Assembly (NCBI RefSeq): GCF_004770055.1
Contig: NZ_RQEP01000005.1
Coordinates: 1,054,001 to 1,118,000 of the forward strand
Source: Leptospira semungkisensis
GTDB taxonomy: Bacteria; Spirochaetota; Leptospiria; Leptospirales; Leptospiraceae
Reading direction: 5' to 3'
Length of the DNA stretch: 64,000 bases
Both the position numbers and the translations under genes were made by a program. The notes under the pieces are model-generated. The model worked only from the letters and a program-made list of their open reading frames with translations, made no database searches and was not told where the DNA came from. Below, piece after piece: positions 1 to 7,623 of the stretch (the first letter of the stretch is position 1; each line of letters begins with the position of its first letter).

Positions 1-2
1 GT

Positions 3-599
3 TTATCAGAATTAAATAATATTCTTCTGAGCCTTGGAACTAAAAAGATCCTCGAAGAAAGATACAAGGAATTCGAACAGATCTGGGAAATGTCCAGTCT
101 CTCGGCTTATATTTGTCGCAGACTTGGGGAAAGAATGGGATGGAAAAAGACCTTCCTCACGAATCTAGTATGTGCTGCATTATTACATAATATAGGTCTA
201 GTGCTCTTGTTGTCTCTCGAAGGAGATACGATCGCAAAATTGACCGACCTGACCGGAAAGAAACTACTTCCTTCTACCCTAGGCTTAGAAGAGGCCGCCC
301 TTGGGATCACTCATACTTCTCTCGGTGGAATGATTTGTGAGAAATGGAATTTTTCCGACACGATCCGAGTTGCTGCAGAGTATCACCATAGACCTCTCAT
401 GGCCAAGAAGGAATCTAGAGACATCGTATTTGCAGTTTACTTATCCGATTGGATCATTGATTGCCAAGAAGGTAAAGCGGATCCCGCTGCAATCCATTGG
501 GAAGTGCTCCAGCATTTTGGCTTTAAGAAAGATGAGGAATGGATGGATTTCGGTAAGCAAGTCATTCAAGAATATAAGGCGTTCCAAAGACAGTCCTGA
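3..599 (+). CDS. HDOD-domain signalling protein, 3' part only
   Basis: The reading frame is open from base 3, so the gene starts upstream of the window; the first in-window ATG (base 90) is probably internal. The visible ~198 residues look like the C-terminal half of an HDOD domain, a degenerate relative of the HD phosphohydrolase fold. There is an HD-like helix with LLHNIGLVLLL around bases 190-220, and the family's second signature EYHHRPL near base 380. The first site has N where active HD enzymes have D, which fits a non-catalytic HDOD role in signalling or regulation. The gene converges on the peroxiredoxin-like gene, with a small hairpin between them. Upstream domains cannot be seen. 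Fairly sure of the family, not of the role. Confidence 0.7.
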   Translation, partial: LSELNNILLSLGTKKILEERYKEFEQIWEMSSLSAYICRRLGERMGWKKTFLTNLVCAALLHNIGLVLLLSLEGDTIAKLTDLTGKKLLPSTLGLEEAALGITHTSLGGMICEKWNFSDTIRVAAEYHHRPLMAKKESRDIVFAVYLSDWIIDCQEGKADPAAIHWEVLQHFGFKKDEEWMDFGKQVIQEYKAFQRQS

Positions 600-605
600 T
601 ATTCA

Positions 606-625
606 GCATTATAATTTTATAATGC
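606..625. terminator. hairpin between convergent genes
   Basis: Inverted repeat GCATTATAA / TTATAATGC with a 2-base centre lies 7 bases after the HDOD stop and 29 bases beyond the stop of the opposite gene. It is AT-rich and lacks a clean T-run, so it is a weak terminator candidate; its position between two convergent stops is the main support. Confidence 0.35.
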
Positions 626-653
626 CAAATACCAAGCTTATTCCTTCGAGCAT

Positions 654-1199
654 TCAAACCGTAACGGATGCTGACCAATCTGCGATTTCTTTAAGATCGA
701 TATGATCTCCTACGAGAGAGCTATAAAATGCCTTGTGGATCTTAAAGTCCTCATCTATCAGGAAATCAGCAGGTATTCTAAAGAAATTCGATCCCTCTTG
801 AGGGGTTAAGGAAAATCCTGCTGCGTTCGCTTCCTGTATCTTATCGTGAACGGTAGCGGAATCCATCGAGTTCTGTACCTTCTCTTGAGAAACTTCAATT
901 TCGTACAGAGAATAGATCTTTGCTTCCGGATCGGAGACGAGAGTAAACGGAGGATTTTGTTTGCCGACATACGGAAGCATATCCTCTCTTTTGGATTCAA
1001 AAATCGCAAGAATACTCAATCCTTTTAGTTCTGGATAGCTCTTGATCAGGGAATGGACTCTTAGATTGCAAAGTGCACATGCTCCGTTCCTTAAAAAAGA
1101 GAGGAGGATCTTTTTTCCTTTTAGCTCGGAGAGTCTATGAGAGTTCCCCTCTAAATCCATATATTCAAAATCCCTAGCGAGTTCGCTTGAATGAATCAT
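654..1199 (-). CDS. peroxiredoxin-like (AhpC/TSA) family protein
   Basis: 181 residues with a thioredoxin fold of the AhpC/TSA-like type. After the start come the typical LEGNSHRLSELKGKK strand-turn and then FLRNGACALCNLRV, giving a CxxC-like pair at Cys41 and Cys44. This resembles the redox-active site of 'peroxiredoxin-like family' proteins rather than the PxxxTxxC site of classical peroxiredoxins. No signal peptide is seen, so it should act in the cytoplasm, probably as a thiol peroxidase or disulfide reductase. An RBS-like GGAGTG precedes the ATG. It lies downstream of a MarR-type regulator on the same strand and has its own putative promoter/operator. A role in the response to oxidative or electrophile stress is inferred from that pairing. 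Confidence 0.75.
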   Translation of the reverse strand: MIHSSELARDFEYMDLEGNSHRLSELKGKKILLSFLRNGACALCNLRVHSLIKSYPELKGLSILAIFESKREDMLPYVGKQNPPFTLVSDPEAKIYSLYEIEVSQEKVQNSMDSATVHDKIQEANAAGFSLTPQEGSNFFRIPADFLIDEDFKIHKAFYSSLVGDHIDLKEIADWSASVTV

Positions 1200-1225
1200 T
1201 TTCTATTTCACTCCTTGGTCATTTT

Positions 1226-1253
1226 ATTGTATAAGTAATTATTGCCTATGCAA
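1226..1253 (-). promoter_or_regulatory. putative promoter with MarR-type operator upstream of peroxiredoxin-like gene
   Basis: On the minus strand a -35-like TTGCAT (1248-1253) and a -10-like TACAAT (1226-1231, 5/6 match) are separated by 16 bases. The -35 is embedded in a palindrome with arms TTGC/GCAA and a 4-base centre (1242-1253). A short palindrome over the -35 is a common MarR-family operator arrangement, and the neighbouring gene encodes a MarR protein. Binding is inferred. Confidence 0.4.
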
Positions 1254-1304
1254 CAAAAAAATGTAAGGAAATCGATTATAATTCGGTTTTGAGGAGCGAT
1301 TATT

Positions 1305-1784
1305 TTAAATGGATTCGGACCAGTCCCAGCCCTGGAGGATATTGGATTCGATCTTTTCTGAGATAGCCTTTAGGGCTTCCAGATCTTCTTGTTTTAGGCC
1401 TTTGTACACTGCCTTTCTGGCTTCGAGCATGACTGGAATGGTCTTGTCCAAAAGCGCTTTTCCGGCCTTAGTGATGCTGACTGTAAATTTTCGTCTGTCG
1501 TTTGGATCGTCTTTTCGAGCGACAAGGCTCTTCTTCTCTAATCCGTCCAGGAGCCTTGTGATATTGGGCCTGTCCTTAAAAGTCTTATCCACCAGATCCG
1601 TTTGAGAGACCGATTTTCCATTCGATAGTCGATTCAAAAGAAACCATTGCTCAACAGTTAGATCCGTTGTGTGATCCGCCATTAACTTGGTAAAATGCAG
1701 ATGCAGAAGCCGATTTGTGCGATGGAAATAATAGGCGTACGCTGTATCTATGAGGCTAGTTTCTTTTTTAGGATCAGAAGACAT
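1305..1784 (-). CDS. MarR-family transcriptional regulator
   Basis: 159 residues with the MarR winged-helix layout. There is an N-terminal dimerisation helix, an HTH at about residues 50-85 (LTVEQWFLLNRLSNGKSV, then LVDKTFKDRPNITRLLDGLEKK), and a wing with the family's DPNDRRKF signature, then a C-terminal helix pair. It contains no cysteine, so it is not a thiol-sensing OhrR-type repressor; a small-molecule ligand is more likely. An RBS-like GAAGGAAAC precedes the ATG. The peroxiredoxin-like gene lies 105 bases downstream on the same strand, with a palindrome in the spacer, suggesting the pair is a regulatory unit. Confidence 0.85.
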   Translation of the reverse strand: MSSDPKKETSLIDTAYAYYFHRTNRLLHLHFTKLMADHTTDLTVEQWFLLNRLSNGKSVSQTDLVDKTFKDRPNITRLLDGLEKKSLVARKDDPNDRRKFTVSITKAGKALLDKTIPVMLEARKAVYKGLKQEDLEALKAISEKIESNILQGWDWSESI

Positions 1785-1912
1785 ATTTTGATCAGTTTCC
1801 TTCTTCTTAAAGTCTGCAAAAGAAAAATCCGCAGAAGTCTTAATGAATCGGAAATATTTTGGGAATAGAAAAGCCCCAGAAAACCTTAAAAGGACTTTAC
1901 ATTAGATTTTCG

Positions 1913-1977
1913 TTCTTCTAGTTTAGAAGAAACGCCGTCTATGATTGCCTGAACGACTAAAACCTTTTCCTAAAAGG
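1913..1977. other. two small inverted repeats between marR-type gene and rsgA
   Basis: The 236-263 bases between the divergent MarR gene and rsgA hold two short perfect inverted repeats: TTCTTCTA/TAGAAGAA (1913-1931, 3-base loop) and CCTTTT/AAAAGG (1963-1977, 3-base loop). Neither is followed by a clear T-run. They could be operator sites or leader hairpins; no clear promoter is visible. Confidence 0.25.
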
Positions 1978-2047
1978 CGCCTCTCCCCGAGGCAAAGACA
2001 TACCAATGTCTTGTAAATGAATGCCCTTTGATAGGGCGGGCAATACA

Positions 2048-3172
2048 ATGAATCCAAAACAAAATAATCATTTATCCGCTTGGGATGCGGATAGAGAAGT
2101 AGAATTTAGAGAGCTGGCTTATAAGTCCGGGATCTCTAATGCGTTAGCTGCGAGAGTTATCGGTGAGCAAGGTAACGAATTTAGGCTTAGAAGCGATCAA
2201 AAAGAAGGAAACGGCGTACTAACAGGAAGCCTAAGATATGGTGCGCTTTCTGCTTTGGACCTTCCTGTAGCAGGAGATTGGGTTCTTGTTACTCAATTGG
2301 AAGAGAATGATTTTCTAATACATCAAGTGCTAGATAGAAGGAGCCTTCTTGTCAGAAAATCAAAAGGAGAGATCCAAAAGCCGGATCCTATCTGCGCGAA
2401 TATGGACAAGATCTTTCTTTTGCAAGGCTTGGATGGAGACTTTCAGCCTAGACGTTTAGAAAGAACTCTGATCCAACTCTGGGAGAGCGGAGCTTCCCCA
2501 ATCGTGATTTTGACAAAGAAAGATCTATATTCAGAAAATGAAATGGAGCTGGATGAAAAGATGGATAGAGTAAGGAGATCTTGCCCTGGGATTCCAGTAC
2601 ATTCGATTTCCACATGGAACGAGGAAGGATTGAAAGATTTAGAAGTCTATTGGAGAGAAGGGGGAGTTTTTGCTTTCATCGGATCTTCTGGGGTAGGTAA
2701 ATCTTCTCTACTGAATTCTTTGCTTGGAAAAGAGATCCAATCTGTAAAGGAAGTAAGAGCTTCCGATTCGAAGGGAAAACATACGACCACGAATCGTTGG
2801 ATGTTCGAATTGGGAAACGGAGCTTGGATCTTGGACACTCCAGGAATGAGAGAGATCCAACTTTGGTCCGACGGTTCCGGATTAGAGGAAACCTTTCCGG
2901 AGATCTTTGAGGCTGCTGGCCGTTGTAAATTTCAAGACTGTTCACATGCATCGGAACCGGGCTGTGCCGTAAAAGAAGCTTTGGAAACCGGCACTATCTC
3001 GCAGGAAAGATTTCAAAGTTTTCTAAAGTTAGAAAGAGAAATGAAACGGATCGCTATTCATAGCTCTCCGAATTCCTCTCAGCAGAAACTTGCTGAAAAA
3101 GCGAAATGGAAATCCGTTCACAAGGAGCAGAAAAGAATGAAAAAGCAAAGAGATCGAGAGAGATATCAGTAA
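2048..3172 (+). CDS. rsgA: ribosome small-subunit biogenesis GTPase RsgA
   Basis: Circularly permuted GTPase that acts late in 30S assembly. The diagnostic order is visible: an N-terminal OB-like domain, then G4 (TKKD), then the P-loop GSSGVGKS (about residues 212-219 from this start), then G3 DTPG. It ends in the RsgA zinc knuckle, CKFQDCSHASEPGC, which gives C-x4-C-x-H-x5-C. The tail is Lys/Arg-rich, fitting rRNA contact. I prefer the ATG at 2048, preceded by a G-rich GGGCGG at a good distance. An in-frame ATG at 2021 would add nine residues but has no recognisable RBS. Length is slightly above the usual ~300-350 residues. Family assignment is firm. Confidence 0.93.
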   Translation: MNPKQNNHLSAWDADREVEFRELAYKSGISNALAARVIGEQGNEFRLRSDQKEGNGVLTGSLRYGALSALDLPVAGDWVLVTQLEENDFLIHQVLDRRSLLVRKSKGEIQKPDPICANMDKIFLLQGLDGDFQPRRLERTLIQLWESGASPIVILTKKDLYSENEMELDEKMDRVRRSCPGIPVHSISTWNEEGLKDLEVYWREGGVFAFIGSSGVGKSSLLNSLLGKEIQSVKEVRASDSKGKHTTTNRWMFELGNGAWILDTPGMREIQLWSDGSGLEETFPEIFEAAGRCKFQDCSHASEPGCAVKEALETGTISQERFQSFLKLEREMKRIAIHSSPNSSQQKLAEKAKWKSVHKEQKRMKKQRDRERYQ

Positions 3173-3188
3173 GATATTCGAAAACAAA

Positions 3189-3221
3189 GCTTAGCTAATA
3201 TTATTTTTATATTAGCTAAGC
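3189..3221. terminator. long hairpin between convergent rsgA and hydrolase
   Basis: Perfect 13-bp stem (3189-3201 with 3209-3221, ending GCTTAG...CTAAGC) with a 7-base T-rich loop, 17 bases after the rsgA stop. AT-rich sequence follows rather than a strict T-run. Its place between convergent stops supports a bidirectional terminator. Confidence 0.6.
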
Positions 3222-3279
3222 AATTCATTTAAAGCGTGTACGAGAATAATATCAATCTATCCGCAAACTACGTAATGCC

Positions 3280-3993
3280 TTAAGCCTTCAAGAGAGCGTC
3301 AGCTAACTGATCTGGAGCAGTAATTAAAGGAACGTGCCCGGTAGAAAGAGTTGCTAATGTCTTGCAATGAAACTTTTGCTCTAATGTTCGTTGCATATTT
3401 AACGATAGAATTTTATCCAAATTACATTCGATATATGATTTCGGAATCCTTCCGAAATTAGAGTCAGTCGTATTGGTCATGGCAAAAAAAGGTTCTGTCG
3501 CCTGGGCTTTTAATTTCGGGGCCGCGGCTTCGATTTGGTTTTTAGTCCCTCCATTATATACGATTGATTTTAGCGTTTCTTCCGAAACTGTAGCAGAAGT
3601 TTGATCTTCGGAAAAAATCAAAGCTGGCAATAGACTACCTTCCGCATCTGACTTCATGATATCGAGCACGCTTTCATTTTGATTTAATATGAAAGCGGCT
3701 ACATATACTAAGCTCTCTATCTTGTCGGGCTCTTCCTCGGCGACCTGAGATATAATCGCTCCAGCTAAACTGTGTCCGACTAGAATCACTTTGCTTGAAA
3801 TTCCTGCTAGCTTAGATCTTACCGAGTCGACGTATGCACGAAACGTAATTTTCGGAATCGGCGTATTGTCTTGTCCATGTCCCGGCAAATCGATCGTAAA
3901 AACTTTATGCCCATGCGATTCTAAAATCTGTTTCGTTTCTTCCCATGCCCAAGCGCCGTGCCAGGCTCCATGAACTAATAAATAAGTTTTCAT
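3280..3993 (-). CDS. alpha/beta hydrolase, plant-esterase-like type
   Basis: 237-residue single-domain alpha/beta hydrolase without signal peptide. The oxyanion turn is HGAWHGAW near residue 8, the nucleophile elbow is GHSLAG with Ser75, and the likely catalytic His is His220 in STGHVPL. The acid residue is less clear. The short size, HGAWHGAW start and SxGHxP end recall the EstC / plant methylesterase group, which cleaves small esters. The substrate is unknown. An RBS-like GAGGGA precedes the ATG. It is 55 bases downstream of a TetR regulator on the same strand, with a 14-bp palindrome 25 bases upstream of its start, so induction by a compound it degrades is a reasonable inference. Confidence 0.8.
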   Translation of the reverse strand: MKTYLLVHGAWHGAWAWEETKQILESHGHKVFTIDLPGHGQDNTPIPKITFRAYVDSVRSKLAGISSKVILVGHSLAGAIISQVAEEEPDKIESLVYVAAFILNQNESVLDIMKSDAEGSLLPALIFSEDQTSATVSEETLKSIVYNGGTKNQIEAAAPKLKAQATEPFFAMTNTTDSNFGRIPKSYIECNLDKILSLNMQRTLEQKFHCKTLATLSTGHVPLITAPDQLADALLKA

Positions 3994-4017
3994 TGAAATT
4001 CCCTCTTAATCTATTTA

Positions 4018-4031
4018 GGACCAATTGGTCC
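4018..4031. promoter_or_regulatory. putative TetR operator, downstream copy
   Basis: Perfect 14-bp palindrome GGACCAATTGGTCC between the TetR gene and the hydrolase. It shares its core (GGACCAAT-GGTCC) with the site in front of the TetR gene, differing only at one central base, which makes a shared regulator very likely. Confidence 0.6.
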
Positions 4032-4048
4032 ATAATTGCGTAAAAAAA

Positions 4049-4633
4049 CTACAGATGCTTCATAACGGATTTTGCTATTTCGAGTAATTCTTTTTTCGGA
4101 TGTCCGGCCTTTACCATTGTTTTCATTCCTGCTATCGAATTCACCAGAAAGAGGGCCGTCGAATGAGGCTCGACGTTCTTATTTATATCTGAACTTTCTT
4201 TTCCTGAGCTCACAGCATTTTCGAATATAGAAGCCATCTTTCGCAGAGTATTTCCGACGATCTTTGCAACCTGGGGATCGGTTTGGGCAAATTCAGTAGC
4301 AGAATTCATAACGAGGCATCCTTTTCGATCTTTTCCGGGGCTCGCTTCGTCAGCTAAATCGAGAAGGACTTTTTCAATGAATCGCAAGGGAGATTCGCTA
4401 CTTTGATATTGCAGTCGAAGTTCATCTAAAAGAGCATCACTATAACTTTGAATACTAAGTAAGAAGACTTGGTGTTTGTCCCCAAATACGGAATAAAGAC
4501 TACTCTTGGAAAGTCCCGTTTCATCGCAAAGGTCTTTGAGATTCGTTCCCTTGTATCCGTTACGCCAAAACAATTCTAAGGCTTTTTGGAGAGAATGCTC
4601 TCTATCATATTCGATAGGTCGACCAGTACTCAT
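4049..4633 (-). CDS. TetR/AcrR-family transcriptional regulator
   Basis: About 194 residues. The N-terminal HTH reads ALELFWRNGYKGTNLKDL then GLSKSSLYSVFGDKHQVF, the usual TetR recognition helix followed by YxxFxxKxxL. The C-terminal ligand domain resembles the YxaF/NemR-like group, with GCLVMNSATEFA near its middle. I start it at the ATG at 4633 (MSTGRPIEYDRE). An ATG 36 bases further upstream would translate the palindromic operator itself and is unlikely. No good RBS is visible at either. A -35-like TTGACT (4664-4669) sits just upstream, with the operator directly after it, so the gene is probably autorepressed. The hydrolase gene follows. Confidence 0.88.
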   Translation of the reverse strand: MSTGRPIEYDREHSLQKALELFWRNGYKGTNLKDLCDETGLSKSSLYSVFGDKHQVFLLSIQSYSDALLDELRLQYQSSESPLRFIEKVLLDLADEASPGKDRKGCLVMNSATEFAQTDPQVAKIVGNTLRKMASIFENAVSSGKESSDINKNVEPHSTALFLVNSIAGMKTMVKAGHPKKELLEIAKSVMKHL

Positions 4634-4641
4634 TAGTCTTA

Positions 4642-4665
4642 CTATTGGACCAATCGGTCCAATAG
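4642..4665. promoter_or_regulatory. putative TetR operator at its own promoter
   Basis: Inverted repeat with 10-bp perfect arms CTATTGGACC and GGTCCAATAG around AATC. It begins 9 bases before the preferred TetR start codon and lies immediately after a -35-like TTGACT on the minus strand, where it would block RNA polymerase. The core matches the palindrome at 4018-4031. Confidence 0.65.
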
Positions 4666-4719
4666 TCAACTCATTTTTAATTTTCTAAAGAAGAAAAGAA
4701 GCAAATTTATTCATCATCA

Positions 4720-4735
4720 GGAAGATTTATCTTCC
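4720..4735 (-). terminator. small hairpin downstream of rsmA
   Basis: GGAAGA / TCTTCC with a 4-base loop, 32 bases past the rsmA stop on the minus strand. No T-run follows, so this is a weak terminator candidate for the long upstream operon. Confidence 0.25.
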
Positions 4736-4766
4736 ACATCTTGAAGCACGGATTTCAATTTTCGTA

Positions 4767-5645
4767 TTAAGGAAGTTGGAATTGGTCTACAATCTTATAA
4801 AAATCCTCGGCCAATAGTTCTTCTGGTCGTTTATCGAAAGAGAGTCCGGCGGATTCTAAAGAGAACTTCAGTTTTTGTCTCAAGACTTCTTCAGAAAAAG
4901 AAAAAGGAAGACCTTGCGGATAGAAAGAATGCAATGGCGCTTCTTTTAAGGAGGAGCCGATCTTCTTTCTCTTTCCCCAAAAGACGGTACGGCAAAGTAG
5001 TTCTAAAACGAGAAAGGATTCCTTCTTCTGAAAGCGTTTATTAGAAGAATAGGTAAGGATACTTGAATCCACATTCGGAGCCGGATAAAAGCACCCTGCC
5101 TTGATTGTCTTCTTACTTTGAAAGGTTCCATACGCTCCGGCATAAATGGAAAGTGACGAGATCTCCTGAGTTATCCTTTGCGCGAATTCTTTTTGCACCA
5201 GAAAGACTGCTCCGAGTAAACCTTCTAGTCGTTCTAAGGAAAGTAGGATGAGCTCTGAAGTGATATAATACGGTAAGTTGCCGAATAAAAAACAAGTCTG
5301 GGTTTCTGATTGAGGGAGCGTTTCTCTCGCGTCTCCTAGAATGATCTCTGAATCGGGCAGGAATTCCTTTAGCCATTCGTAATATACCGGATCTATCTCA
5401 TACAATCTGAGGCGCTTATTCAGGCCTGCCAATAGATGTGAGAGAGCACCCAAGCCGGGGCCGATCTCAATCACAAGTTTTGCATTAGATAAGGCTTGTT
5501 CATCTGCACTTTGAAATAAGGTGCGAACCGCATTCGGATCGATTAGAAAATTTTGTCCCCATTTCTTTAAAGGGGCGGAAGATCTTTGAGAGAGAAATTC
5601 CCGGATTGCTGTAGGTTTATAAAACGGGTATTCCGGGGAGCTCAT
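4767..5645 (-). CDS. rsmA: 16S rRNA dimethyladenosine transferase RsmA/KsgA
   Basis: Dimethylates two adjacent adenines near the 3' end of 16S rRNA. Seen motifs in order: KKWGQNFLID, the KsgA N-terminal signature; SAM motif I VIEIGPGLGALS; the acidic YEIDP at the ribose-binding strand; GDAR; and the catalytic FGNLPYYI (NLPY). A helical C-terminal domain follows. I start at the ATG at 5645 (MSSPEYPFYK), giving ~292 residues. An upstream in-frame ATG at 5681 would extend further into comEC. Even so it overlaps the comEC 3' end by 29 bases, so translation is likely coupled. The C-terminal Lys/Arg patch WGKRKKIGSSLK is typical. Last gene of the leftward run that begins at etfB. Confidence 0.93.
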   Translation of the reverse strand: MSSPEYPFYKPTAIREFLSQRSSAPLKKWGQNFLIDPNAVRTLFQSADEQALSNAKLVIEIGPGLGALSHLLAGLNKRLRLYEIDPVYYEWLKEFLPDSEIILGDARETLPQSETQTCFLFGNLPYYITSELILLSLERLEGLLGAVFLVQKEFAQRITQEISSLSIYAGAYGTFQSKKTIKAGCFYPAPNVDSSILTYSSNKRFQKKESFLVLELLCRTVFWGKRKKIGSSLKEAPLHSFYPQGLPFSFSEEVLRQKLKFSLESAGLSFDKRPEELLAEDFYKIVDQFQLP

Positions 5646-7551
5646 CGCTTCCAATAAACTGCCAGCCGGGGCCGATTCCAAGCTGTTTTCTGAGTCGATT
5701 CCATTCTCTTGGATCTTCCGGAATGCCGAACCTGGACACTAACAAGATGACTCCAAAATCTTTTTTAGTCCTTGTATTCAATTCGATTAAAGAATCTTTT
5801 CCAACTTCGAATCGGATCATTTTTTTCGAGGGAATGGAAAGCGAGAATTCTTTTTGCTTTGGTACAAGGATCCAATTTTCTAAACTCGCGACCTTTGGGA
5901 TTTCTTTTCCTCCATATTTTAGGTGGAGATCATTTCTTCTTTTTAAACATTCGGAGATCCATTGCAGACAGGATTCATGTTCTATATAGATCTCTCTTAT
6001 GTTCAGATGTTCTCCGCAAAATAGCTCAGGATCTTTTCCGAAAGACTTGTAGAATAGTTTAGAACTGTATTTGCATTTGCCTAGCAATGCGAGCTTCTTC
6101 TCTTCTTGCAAAACTAAACTAAATTTGTCTCCGAAGAAGACCGGCGGAATTTTAATCCAATGGGAAGATCTTGCGAGTAGCAATTGAAAGAAGATGCAGA
6201 ATAAAAATCCTAAGATCCAAACTTTTCTTCGGAGAAATTTGAAAATCCTGCCTCTATCGACATGAGACTTTGTTTCTAAGAATGCCTCGCTCTCTAACAA
6301 ATCAAGTCTCAGATCTAAATTGTGACCTTCTTCTTCTTTGGGAGCTCCCATCCATTTCCATAAAAACAAGAAGAGTAAGAATATTACCCAGATCACTAAA
6401 GCAAAGAATTTCGTATTTCCTCGATACGTGCGAACTAGACTCCAATCGAGTTCACTCCAAAGCAGAGTAGTTCTTTCTAAAAATTCCAATAAGGAGAGGA
6501 CGATCAACCAGATCGGCTTTGCGATCCATGTGAATGAGCAGGCTTGGAGTAATAATGAAAAATATAATAGAGGCAATAAGATCCCGCAGATGGGAACTAA
6601 GATCAGATTTAATCCTAAGGATCCGAAGCTATAAGATCCGAAATAATAAACTAAACTGGGAAGGGTCCCTAAGCCTGCGGCAGTGCTGACAGAAAGATTC
6701 TCTCTCCAAAAGCTCGCGATCCTGTTTAAGATTGTTTTCTCTTCGGAGACTTTAGGTAAGCAATTCTTTAAACTAGGAAGCAAAAGAAGAATGCCTGCAA
6801 CCGCGCCGAAGGAAAGTAAAAAGGAAACTCCAAAAGATCGGATAGGATCCCATAGATATAAAATTCCCGCGGAAGAAATCAGTAGATCTGCAGGCCTGGA
6901 TTTTCTGAATACCAAGGATTGTGCTAAGATCCAAGTGGAAAATACCCAGGCTCTTGCAAGAGAGATCGGAAATCCAAGGATTGCTAGATAAAGAAATCCT
7001 AATAGAATCGGAAGGACCCTGGGCAGAGAGTAGCCTAAGAATGGAATCCTTTTAAAAATGGAGAACAAACATCCTATCAGTATTCCGAGATGCAAGCCGG
7101 AGGCGGCGAATAGATGTAGGATTCCGCCTTCTTTAGCACTCTTTTTGAAATCCCTGTTTAGATTTTTTGCATCTCCCAAAACTAATCCCAAGGAAATTTC
7201 TCTCGCGTCGTCTTTGACATTCGCTTCGTCGAGTAAGATTTCTATTTTGGATTGGAAGTCTTTTTTCCAAAATTGGGATTCTGACAAGAAAGGTGCAGAA
7301 CGTCTTGTGTATCCGCAAATGGCTAGCAATAGAAAGAATAATACTCCCCAGGAAAGCGAGAGTATTTTTCTGTTTCTTCTTTCTTGAAGAGAGGAGAATA
7401 TTATAATTACCGCATGTATTGAAGACCAGATCAGGGTCAGGTCCGGATAGAATCTTTCGAAAAAACAACCGGACAAGACACCGAACAGAAAATAGGAAAA
7501 TAAGGAAGAAGGGATGCAGTCCCTATAATGTTTTTCTAAGGATAGGCCCAT
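5617..7551 (-). CDS. ComEC/Rec2-family membrane protein without a recognisable nuclease motif
   Basis: 644 residues with many membrane segments. The ComEC core is marked by HLFAASGLH (residues 146-154), the family's HLxAxSGLH signature in the channel domain. ComEC proteins carry DNA across the inner membrane in naturally competent bacteria. Here the soluble C-terminal part (about residues 450-644) is shortened, and I see no HxHxDH metallo-beta-lactamase motif, which full-length ComEC normally has. Other competence genes are not in this window. It follows trpS after 72 bases containing a strong hairpin, and overlaps rsmA by 29 bases. Family assignment is firm; a role in DNA uptake is unproven. 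Confidence 0.82.
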   Translation of the reverse strand: MGLSLEKHYRDCIPSSLFSYFLFGVLSGCFFERFYPDLTLIWSSIHAVIIIFSSLQERRNRKILSLSWGVLFFLLLAICGYTRRSAPFLSESQFWKKDFQSKIEILLDEANVKDDAREISLGLVLGDAKNLNRDFKKSAKEGGILHLFAASGLHLGILIGCLFSIFKRIPFLGYSLPRVLPILLGFLYLAILGFPISLARAWVFSTWILAQSLVFRKSRPADLLISSAGILYLWDPIRSFGVSFLLSFGAVAGILLLLPSLKNCLPKVSEEKTILNRIASFWRENLSVSTAAGLGTLPSLVYYFGSYSFGSLGLNLILVPICGILLPLLYFSLLLQACSFTWIAKPIWLIVLSLLEFLERTTLLWSELDWSLVRTYRGNTKFFALVIWVIFLLFLFLWKWMGAPKEEEGHNLDLRLDLLESEAFLETKSHVDRGRIFKFLRRKVWILGFLFCIFFQLLLARSSHWIKIPPVFFGDKFSLVLQEEKKLALLGKCKYSSKLFYKSFGKDPELFCGEHLNIREIYIEHESCLQWISECLKRRNDLHLKYGGKEIPKVASLENWILVPKQKEFSLSIPSKKMIRFEVGKDSLIELNTRTKKDFGVILLVSRFGIPEDPREWNRLRKQLGIGPGWQFIGSDELPGIPVL

Positions 7552-7582
7552 GTTTGGACCTGTATTGAATGAAAGGAGTCGC

Positions 7583-7604
7583 TCGCGGAATTTCTATTCC
7601 GCGA
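7583..7604. terminator. hairpin between trpS and comEC
   Basis: Perfect 9-bp stem TCGCGGAAT / ATTCCGCGA with a 4-base loop, centred between the trpS stop and the comEC start. No T-run follows on the minus strand, so it may attenuate, stabilise or mark processing of the transcript rather than end it fully. Confidence 0.45.
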
Positions 7605-7623
7605 ATCTTAAATGGAGTTGGAT

